From Streptomyces sp. GQFP (GTDB lineage Bacteria; Actinomycetota; Actinomycetes; Streptomycetales; Streptomycetaceae): a stretch of 64,000 bases of DNA. The stretch lies in assembly GCF_021545335.1 (NCBI RefSeq), contig NZ_CP089312.1, positions 8,122,001 to 8,186,000 of the forward strand, read 5' to 3'. A program made the position numbers and the translations under genes. The notes beneath the pieces are model-generated. The model was not told the origin of the DNA and made no database searches. It saw nothing but the letters and a program-made list of their open reading frames with translations. Below, piece after piece: positions 57,722-64,000 of the stretch. Each line of letters starts with the position of its first letter. Within the stretch, counting starts at the first letter, position 1.

Positions 57722-60700
57722 TCAGATGAGGGCGGTCGCCTCCTCCGCGGAGAGTCGGCCGCCCTCCTCGTACGCCGCCTCGTACTCCTCGTCGGTGAGC
57801 AGGTCACGGACCGCGCGGACGGCGCGGGTGCGGACCTCGCGCTCCATGTGCCCGGGGATGTGGCCGGGCGGCAGCAGGGCGTCGGCGGCGCCCAGGCAGC
57901 GGGCGGCGTCGCGGGCGTGGCTGCCTCCGTCGAGACCGGCGAGGGCCACGGCGCCGGTGGTCAGGAAGGAGGTCTGCAGCTGGGGAGCGATGCTGCGGGA
58001 CAGCGCGTCGTCGGCCCGGGCCAGTGCCTCCCTGGTCTTGGCGAGGGACTCCTCGTGCCGTCCCTCCACCACGTCCAGCCAGGCCTCCGCGCCGAGGATG
58101 AACGCGTCGAAGATGACGAACGAGGCGGCTCTGAACTCCTGGCGCAGCAGCCGGAGTTGCTCACGCGCCTCGGGGACCCGGTCGGTGATGCCGAGCAGGG
58201 CCGTGAGGAAGAGCCGGGCGGCGGGCAGGGCCTCGTTGACCATTCCCTCCGCCTCCTTGATGACCTGGCGCAGCAGCCGTTCGCCCTCGTCGGTCCGGCC
58301 GGCCTCCAGGAACACGTTGCCGAGGCGGGCGGCGAGTACGGTCTTCTGGGCGCGGGCGCCGAGTTGTTCGGCCAGTTCCATCGCGTCGGCGAAGTCGGTG
58401 GCGGCGCTGTCGTACGCGGCCTTCTTCTCGTGGGCCTCGCCGCGTGCGGAGAGCGCTTCCGCGGCGCCCCAGTCGTCGCCGAGGCGGCGGAAGATCTCCA
58501 GGGCCTCGTCGGCGTCGCGGGTCGCGTCGCCGGCCCAGTCGCTGCGGTTGGCGAGGACGTTGGCGCGCATCTGGAGACAGGCGGCGAGTTCCCACTCGAA
58601 GCGGGGTGCCGTGTCGCGGCAGGTGCGCACGGACTCGTCGACGATGACACGGAGCCGGTCCATGTCGCGGGTGAGCATGACGGCGTAGAACCAGAGGAGG
58701 CCGGGGTAGCGGCAGGTCTGGGGGGCGCCGGGTTCGTAGACGCGGGTCATGGCGTCCAGTTTCTGTTGGGCCTCGGGTGTCTGCCAGGCCTCCAACTCCA
58801 TGTCCATACAGGCGAGATGGATGAGGTGGACGCCGCGTCGGGCCTCTTCGAGCACGTCGTCGCGCCAGGGCGGCGGGGTGTCCGTGCAGCGCTCCCAGAG
58901 GGGCTGTGCCGGGCGGATGGGGAGGGCGAAGGGGTCGGGGCCGAGGTTCATGACCTCGCGGGACCAGTTGCGGCCGGCGAGCCGCAGGTCGCGCATCTGC
59001 CAGTACCAGGCGATCGACAGGACGAGGCAGAGCGCCTCCTGTTCGTCGCGGGTGACCACGGCGTGGCGCAGGGCGGCGCGGATGTTCTCGCTCTCCTCCT
59101 GGAACACGTCGAGGGCGGCGCGCTGGCCGGAGCCGCGCAGCAACGAGTCGGTGGTGCGGGCGAGTTCGCGGTAGTACGTGAGGTGCGCGCGCTCGGCCTC
59201 TGGCCGGTCGCCGGACTCGTCGAGGCGCGTACCGGCGTACTCCGCGACGGTCTCCAGGAGCCGATACCGCATCCCTCCGCTCTCGCCCGAAGGGGCGGCC
59301 ACGACAAGGGACTTGTCGACGAGCGAGCCGAGCGCTTCGAGGGCGACGGGACCGCACACGGCCTCGGCGGCGGCGAGGTCGCAGCCGCCCGCGAAGACGG
59401 ACAGCCGCCGCAGGACGTCCCGTTCGTCCTCGTCGAGCAGGTCCCAGGACCAGTCGACGACGGCCCGCAGGGTCTGCTGGCGGGGCAGGACGGTACGGCT
59501 GCCGGAGATCAGCAGCCGGAACCGGTCGTCGAGGCGGTCGGCGATCTGCCGCAGCGACAGCATCCGCAGGCGGGCGGCGGCCAGTTCGATGGCGAGGGGC
59601 AGCCCGTCGAGCCGACGGCAGATCTCGGCGGCGGCCTCCGGATCGTCCTCGACGCGGAATCCGGGCCGGGCGGCGGCCCCTCGGTCGGCGAGCAGCCGTA
59701 GCGCGACCGGCTCGGGCAGCGGTTCGACGGGACGCACCAACTCGCCCGGTACGCCCAGGGGTTCACGGCTGGTGGCGAGCACGGTGACTCCCGGGCAGCG
59801 CACCAGCAGCTCCGCGACGAGCCGCGCGGCGGCGTCGACGACGTGCTCGCAGTTGTCGAGGAGGATCAGCATCCGCCGGTTCGCACAGTGCTCGACGAGC
59901 CGTAGGAGGGGGTCGTCGTGCCGGTCCGCGGAGGCGACGCGCAGCTCCTCGGCACCGGCCCCGCGCAGGACGGTCTCCCGCGCCCCGACAGCGGTGAGCA
60001 CGGCCTCCGGCACGGCGTCCGGGTCGACGACGGGCGCGAGTTCGGCCAGCCAGACCCCGTCCGCGGCCCGGTCCCGCCCACCGTCCCGCACAGCCTCGGC
60101 GGCTTCCTGCGACAGCCGCGTCTTGCCCGCCCCACCGGGCCCGAGCAGGGTCACCAGCCGGGCTGCGGCGAGGTCACCCCGGATGGCCTCGATATCGGCC
60201 TCCCGGCCGACGAAGGAGGTGAGGCGGGCGCGGAGGTTGCCCGGGGGCGAAGGCGAAGGCGAGGGTGGGGCTGGGAGCGAAGGCGGCGCGCCTTTGGGTA
60301 TGCCGTTGGGCGTGCCGCCCACTCTGAGCAACTCCGCGTGCAGGGACCGCAGTTCGGGGCCCGGGTCGGCGCCGAGGCGGTCCGCCAGCAGGTTGCGTAC
60401 GTCCTCGTAGGCGGCCAGGGCCTGGGCGGGGCGGCCCGCGTCTCTCAGGGCGCGCAGGCGGAGGGCCTGGAGGGGTTCGTCGAGGGGGTGGCTGTCGCAC
60501 AGGGCGGTCAGTTCGGGGAGGGACTGTTCCGCGGCGCCCAGGGCCAGGGCGGCGGTGAGGCGGGCGCGGCGGGTGTCCAGGCGGCGGGTCTCCCAGCGGG
60601 CGGCCTCGGCGGTGCGGTCGGGGAGGTCGGCGAGGGCCGGGCCGTGCCAGAGGGCGAGGGCGTCGTCGAGGACGTCGGCGGCCTTGGCGGGGTCGCCGTC

Positions 60701-61036
60701 GGCCAGCGCGCGCTTGCCCTCGTCCGCCAGCCGCCCGAACCGGTACAGGTCGACGTCGTCCGGCCCGGCGCACAGCCGGTAGCCGCCCTCGGCGGAGGCG
60801 ATCGCGTCCGGACCGAGCGCGCGGCGCAGCCGGCCGACCAGCGCCTGGAGCGCACCCGGCGCGTCGGCGGGCGCGTCCCCGTTCCACACCTCCTGCACCA
60901 GAACACCCGCGGGCACGGTCCGGCCGGGCCGCAGCGCGAACACGGTCAGCAGGGCACGCAGCCGCGCCCCGCCGACCGGGACGGAGGTGCCGTCGGAACG
61001 GAGTGCCTGGGTGGTGCCGAGGATGTGGTAGCGCAC
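57722..61036 (-). CDS. AfsR/DnrI/RedD (SARP) family regulator with NB-ARC and TPR domains
   Basis: 1104 residues from GTG 61036. Domains in order: OmpR-type winged helix (about 1-90), BTAD (about 95-245, with DALALWHGPALADLPD), a Pro/Ser linker, NB-ARC (FVGREADIEAIRGDLAAARL, then Walker A GPGGAGKTRLS at about 300, LILLDNCEHVVDAAARL and GLPLAIELAAARLRMLS), and C-terminal TPR-like repeats. Such large SARPs activate antibiotic clusters or global regulons. It is convergent with the DrrAB pair, 17 nt between stops. A target cannot be named. Confidence 0.92.
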   Translation of the reverse strand: MRYHILGTTQALRSDGTSVPVGGARLRALLTVFALRPGRTVPAGVLVQEVWNGDAPADAPGALQALVGRLRRALGPDAIASAEGGYRLCAGPDDVDLYRFGRLADEGKRALADGDPAKAADVLDDALALWHGPALADLPDRTAEAARWETRRLDTRRARLTAALALGAAEQSLPELTALCDSHPLDEPLQALRLRALRDAGRPAQALAAYEDVRNLLADRLGADPGPELRSLHAELLRVGGTPNGIPKGAPPSLPAPPSPSPSPPGNLRARLTSFVGREADIEAIRGDLAAARLVTLLGPGGAGKTRLSQEAAEAVRDGGRDRAADGVWLAELAPVVDPDAVPEAVLTAVGARETVLRGAGAEELRVASADRHDDPLLRLVEHCANRRMLILLDNCEHVVDAAARLVAELLVRCPGVTVLATSREPLGVPGELVRPVEPLPEPVALRLLADRGAAARPGFRVEDDPEAAAEICRRLDGLPLAIELAAARLRMLSLRQIADRLDDRFRLLISGSRTVLPRQQTLRAVVDWSWDLLDEDERDVLRRLSVFAGGCDLAAAEAVCGPVALEALGSLVDKSLVVAAPSGESGGMRYRLLETVAEYAGTRLDESGDRPEAERAHLTYYRELARTTDSLLRGSGQRAALDVFQEESENIRAALRHAVVTRDEQEALCLVLSIAWYWQMRDLRLAGRNWSREVMNLGPDPFALPIRPAQPLWERCTDTPPPWRDDVLEEARRGVHLIHLACMDMELEAWQTPEAQQKLDAMTRVYEPGAPQTCRYPGLLWFYAVMLTRDMDRLRVIVDESVRTCRDTAPRFEWELAACLQMRANVLANRSDWAGDATRDADEALEIFRRLGDDWGAAEALSARGEAHEKKAAYDSAATDFADAMELAEQLGARAQKTVLAARLGNVFLEAGRTDEGERLLRQVIKEAEGMVNEALPAARLFLTALLGITDRVPEAREQLRLLRQEFRAASFVIFDAFILGAEAWLDVVEGRHEESLAKTREALARADDALSRSIAPQLQTSFLTTGAVALAGLDGGSHARDAARCLGAADALLPPGHIPGHMEREVRTRAVRAVRDLLTDEEYEAAYEEGGRLSAEEATALI

Positions 61037-61110
61037 GGGTCCATTCTCACTTGCCGTAGCCCAGAGCGAGCATGGGATAGGCAGGCGCGGCGGGGGCGGA
61101 AAAAATGGCG

Positions 61111-61141
61111 CAGCCCGCCGATGGGGGAAGTCGGCGGGCTG
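61111..61141 (-). terminator. Intrinsic terminator of panB
   Basis: CAGCCCGCCGA / TCGGCGGGCTG, perfect 11-bp stem with a 9-nt loop. On the minus strand it is followed by CGCCATTTTTTCC. It lies 36 nt after the panB stop. Confidence 0.9.
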
Positions 61142-61176
61142 CTGTGGTGCCGCAGTGGCTTGTCCGGCGAATCGGC

Positions 61177-62043
61177 TCAGTGCACGGAGTGCTCCTCCAG
61201 CGGGAACGTTCCGCCCGTCACATCCTCCGCGAACGCCTTCGCCGCATTCCCCATCACCTCACGCAGATTCGCGTACTGCTTGACGAACTTCGGCATCCGC
61301 CCGCCGGTCAGCCCGAGCATGTCCGTCCACACCAGCACCTGCGCGTCCGTCTCCGCCCCCGCCCCGATACCGACCGTGGGGATGTGCAGAGTCCGCGTGA
61401 CCTCCGCGGCCAACTCCGCCGGCACCAGCTCAAGGACCACCGCGAACGCCCCCGCGTCCTGCACGGCCTTCGCATCCCGCAGCAACTGCTGCGCCGCCTC
61501 CTCACCACGCCCCTGCACGCGGTACCCCATGGAGTTCACGGACTGCGGCGTCAGCCCGATGTGGGCCATCACCGGGATCCCGGACTCGACCAGCAGCTCG
61601 ATCTGCCGGTGCGAGCGCTCGCCGCCCTCCAGCTTGACGGCCCCGACCCCCGCCTCCTTCACCAGCCGGGTCGCCGAGCGCAGCGCCTGCACCGGCCCCT
61701 CCTGGTAGGACCCGAAGGGCAGGTCGCCGACGATCAGGGCCCGGCTCGTGCCCCGTACGACGGCGGCGGACAGCATGGTCATCTCGTCCAGCGTGACGGG
61801 CACGGTCGTCTCGTACCCGAGGTGACAGTTGCCCGCCGAGTCGCCGACCAGCATGACCGGGATCCCGGCCTCGTCGAAGACGGACGCGGTCATCGCGTCG
61901 TACGCGGTGAGCATGGGCCACTTCTCGCCGCGCTCCTTGGCGGCGCTGATGTCGCGGACCGTGATGCGGCGTGTGCCCTTGCCTCCGTACAGCGCGTTCG
62001 TGCTGCCGGCGGAGGTCTGGTGGGCAGCCTGAAGCTGCGTCAT
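61177..62043 (-). CDS. panB: 3-methyl-2-oxobutanoate hydroxymethyltransferase
   Basis: 288 residues from ATG 62043 (MTQLQAAHQT). Conserved motifs are MLTAYDAMTASVFDEAGI, MLVGDSAGNCHLGYETTVPVTLDEM (metal-binding Asp pair; described), VGDLPFGSYQ, VKLEGG, MAHIGLTPQSV and IGIGAG (here VGIGAGAETDAQVLVWTDMLGL). It makes ketopantoate from ketoisovalerate and methylene-THF, first step of pantothenate synthesis. Monocistronic with its own terminator (61111-61141). Confidence 0.95.
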   Translation of the reverse strand: MTQLQAAHQTSAGSTNALYGGKGTRRITVRDISAAKERGEKWPMLTAYDAMTASVFDEAGIPVMLVGDSAGNCHLGYETTVPVTLDEMTMLSAAVVRGTSRALIVGDLPFGSYQEGPVQALRSATRLVKEAGVGAVKLEGGERSHRQIELLVESGIPVMAHIGLTPQSVNSMGYRVQGRGEEAAQQLLRDAKAVQDAGAFAVVLELVPAELAAEVTRTLHIPTVGIGAGAETDAQVLVWTDMLGLTGGRMPKFVKQYANLREVMGNAAKAFAEDVTGGTFPLEEHSVH

Positions 62044-62223
62044 GGCAACGGCTCCTTCAATCATCTCGAGGCACCCTGACGGCGTCCCCGGATCACCACC
62101 CATGGTGGCACCTCGCGTCGGGGATCGGCTAGTGGTCGCCCGTCGAGCGCATGCCTCTGTGCCGAACATCTCGCACCCCGCGTTGCACATGCACCCCACC
62201 CTGTTTAAGGTCTCGGTAAAGGC

Positions 62224-62252
62224 TTTCGATACGAGACGGTCTCGTATCGAAA
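62224..62252. promoter_or_regulatory. 29-bp perfect palindromic operator before the DHA2 MFS gene
   Basis: TTTCGATACGAGAC-G-GTCTCGTATCGAAA: 14-bp arms around a single G, 20 nt upstream of ATG 62272. A typical high-affinity TetR-family site covering the promoter. The regulator may be encoded by the gene that starts at 63945. Confidence 0.85.
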
Positions 62253-62271
62253 TGAGCTTAGGGTGGCAGCC

Positions 62272-63870
62272 ATGACGACTTCTGCCGGCCCGTCCGCCCT
62301 CGACCCACGGATCCCCGAGTCCGTGCACCGCAGACGCTGGGTCATCCTCGGCGTGCTCATGCTCAGCCTGTTGATCGTGGTCCTCGACAACTCCATCCTC
62401 AACGTCGCGATCAAGACCATCTCCACCCCCGCCCCGACCGGCCTGGGCGCCACCCAGAGCGAACTGGAGTGGGCGATCAACGCCTACACCCTCGTCTTCG
62501 CGGGGCTCCTCTTCTCCGCCGGCATCCTCGGCGACCGTCTCGGCCGCAAGAAGGTGCTCCTCGGCGGACTCACCGTCTTCGGCCTCGGCTCCGCCCTCGC
62601 CGCGTTCGCGGGCTCGCCCACCGAACTCATCCTCTTCCGGGCCGTGATGGGCCTCGGCGCCGCCTTCGTGATGCCCGCCACCCTCGCCGTTCTCATGAAC
62701 GTCTTCGAGCGCGAGGAGCAGCCCAAGGCCATCGGCATCTGGGCGGGCGGTGTCGGACTCGCCATCGCCATAGGGCCGATCACCGGAGGCGTCCTCCTCG
62801 ACCACTTCTGGTGGGGGTCCGTCTTCCTCATCAACGTACCGATCGTGATCATCGCCCTCGTGCTGATGACCGTCCTGGTGCCCGACTCCCGCGACCCGAA
62901 GCCGGGCCGGATCGACCCCGTAGGGGTCCTGCTCTCCGTCGTCGGGCTCGTGCTCCTGGTCTACGGCATCATCAAGGGCGGCCAGCTCGCCGACTTCACC
63001 GACCCGCAGGTGCTGGCGACCATGGGCGCCGGTCTCGCCGTACTCGTCGGCTTCGTGCTGTTCGAGAAGCGCAGCGACCATCCGTCCATCGACGTGACGT
63101 ACTTCCGCGACAAGACCTTCTCGGCCGCGATGTCCGTCATCGCGCTCGTCTTCTTCGCGCTGATGGGCGTGACCTTCTTCTCGGTCTTCTACACCCAGAG
63201 CGTGCGCGGCTACTCGCCCCTCCAGACCGGCCTGCTGATGCTGCCGCTGGCCGCCGCCCAGCTGATCTTCGCGCCGCGCGCCCGGCTGGCCGTCGACCGC
63301 TTCGGCAACCGGGTCACGACCACCGTCGCGATGCTGCTGATCGCCGCGACCCTGGCCGCGTTCGCCACGTTCGAGGCGGACACACCCATCTGGATCCTGG
63401 AGGTCGTCTTCTTCCTCATGGGCACCGGCATGGCGCACATCATGACGCCGACCAGCGTCGTCATCATGCAGTCCCTGCCCCGCGAGAAGGCCGGCTCCGC
63501 CTCCGCGCTCAGCAACACCTTCCGCCAGGTCGGCGGCGCGCTCGGGATCGCCGTACTCGGCTCCGTCCTCTCGGCGGCCTACCGCAGCGGCATCGAGGAC
63601 AAGCTCGGCGCGCTGCCCGCCGGCGTACGGCACACAGCGGGCGAGTCCATCGAGGCCACCCTCGGCGTCGCCGCGAAGCTCGGCCCGAAGGGCGACGCCC
63701 TGGTCGGCCCCGCCCATGACGCGTTCCTGCACGCGATGCACGTCACCGCGCTGTGCGGCGCGGGCGTCGCCGTCCTGGGCGCCCTGGTCGTCGCCCTGTG
63801 CCTGCCGGGCCGCCCGGCCACGCCCCAAGGGGGCGAGGAGAAGGCGCAGTTGGTGTCCACGGATCACTGA
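62272..63870 (+). CDS. DHA2 (14-TM) MFS multidrug exporter
   Basis: 532 residues from ATG 62272. Fourteen helices. EmrB/QacA features: VLDNSILNVAIKTI (motif D1), GILGDRLGRKKVLLGG (motif A), FRAVMGLGAAFVMPATLAVL (motif B) and GIWAGGVGLAIAIGPITGGVLLDHFWW (motif C; described). It exports drugs or self-made metabolites by proton antiport. The overlapping 29-bp palindrome indicates tight repression and induction by a ligand of a TetR protein. Confidence 0.93.
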   Translation: MTTSAGPSALDPRIPESVHRRRWVILGVLMLSLLIVVLDNSILNVAIKTISTPAPTGLGATQSELEWAINAYTLVFAGLLFSAGILGDRLGRKKVLLGGLTVFGLGSALAAFAGSPTELILFRAVMGLGAAFVMPATLAVLMNVFEREEQPKAIGIWAGGVGLAIAIGPITGGVLLDHFWWGSVFLINVPIVIIALVLMTVLVPDSRDPKPGRIDPVGVLLSVVGLVLLVYGIIKGGQLADFTDPQVLATMGAGLAVLVGFVLFEKRSDHPSIDVTYFRDKTFSAAMSVIALVFFALMGVTFFSVFYTQSVRGYSPLQTGLLMLPLAAAQLIFAPRARLAVDRFGNRVTTTVAMLLIAATLAAFATFEADTPIWILEVVFFLMGTGMAHIMTPTSVVIMQSLPREKAGSASALSNTFRQVGGALGIAVLGSVLSAAYRSGIEDKLGALPAGVRHTAGESIEATLGVAAKLGPKGDALVGPAHDAFLHAMHVTALCGAGVAVLGALVVALCLPGRPATPQGGEEKAQLVSTDH

Positions 63871-63944
63871 AACGCCGATCACCGGAGAGAATCGAACGCA
63901 GGACGTACGACGCACGACGCACGACGAGGAAGGGAAGAGGCCGC

Positions 63945-64000
63945 GTGAACCTCGCGGACGGCTCGGCCGACCGACCCCCCACAGGCAGTTCCCCTGCCGG
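63945..64000 (+). CDS. Start of the next gene, possibly its TetR regulator (partial)
   Basis: GTG 63945 follows GAGGAAGGGAAGAGG. Only 18 codons are visible (VNLADGSADRPPTGSSPA), a disordered polar N-terminus as in many TetR proteins next to DHA2 genes. The identity is a guess from gene order and from the operator at 62224-62252. The 74-nt gap before it contains a short ACGACGC repeat. Confidence 0.45.
   Translation, partial: MNLADGSADRPPTGSSPA

Overview
The window is chromosomal DNA of a Streptomyces or a very close relative. GC is high with strong third-position GC bias. The gene content is typical of the genus: an AfsR/SARP-type regulator, a large LuxR (LAL) regulator, a WhiJ/Scr1-type XRE regulator with a DUF397 partner, a family 2B encapsulin with 2-methylisoborneol genes, EfeUOB, HtaA/HmuTUV heme uptake and a class E sortase-type sorting signal. 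I see no tRNA, rRNA or CRISPR.

Layout. 1-7.6 kb: truncated ABC permease; SDR and Gfo/Idh oxidoreductases divergent from a Bcr/CflA-like MFS gene around a TetR-type palindrome; serine hydrolase; methyltransferase; membrane protein. 7.7-15.4 kb: amphi-Trp protein, a 10-bp tandem repeat, an AhpD-like protein, a LAL regulator, a 15-copy 19-bp tandem repeat, then small membrane/SHOCT/DUF7144 genes and a lipid-kinase-like gene with an EQT repeat. 15.5-17.4 kb: a Ser/Thr kinase fused through one membrane helix to a GH114-like extracellular domain. 17.5-23.4 kb: Uma2, Rsm22-like, DUF1062 and two methyltransferases, with a coupled small-ORF/methyltransferase operon divergent from a Scr1/DUF397 pair. 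23.4-26.8 kb: an LRV/HEAT-like gene that appears to be split by a decayed 1.97-kb transposon. The transposon has recognisable terminal inverted repeats, transposase and ATPase remnants, and an intact monooxygenase-like passenger gene. 26.8-29.7 kb: a blasticidin S deaminase-like gene overlapping an MFS exporter, divergent from an ArsR-type regulator across a perfect palindrome.

29.7-36 kb: TetR gene with a 16-bp palindromic operator, primase/polymerase-like gene, lipoprotein and efeU-efeB-efeO. 36-44 kb: heme acquisition (hmuT-U-V, two HtaA proteins, heme oxygenase) with three DmdR/IdeR-like iron boxes, so ferrous iron and heme uptake probably form one regulon. 44-49.5 kb: map, MFS, an unknown conserved gene, a sialidase-like gene, F420:NADP reductase. 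49.5-53.3 kb: encapsulin shell, 2-methylisoborneol synthase and GPP methyltransferase, the odorant locus. 53.3-57.7 kb: site-2 protease, a large serine recombinase with Thr at the nucleophile position, and a DrrAB-type ABC pair whose ATPase has lost part of its signature motif. 57.7-64 kb: AfsR-like regulator, panB, a DHA2 MFS exporter under a 29-bp palindromic operator, and the first codons of another gene.

The most notable points are the kinase-GH114 fusion, the passenger-carrying decayed transposon inside the LRV gene, the blasticidin-deaminase/exporter/regulator cassette, and the duplicated motif in the encapsulin cargo enzyme.
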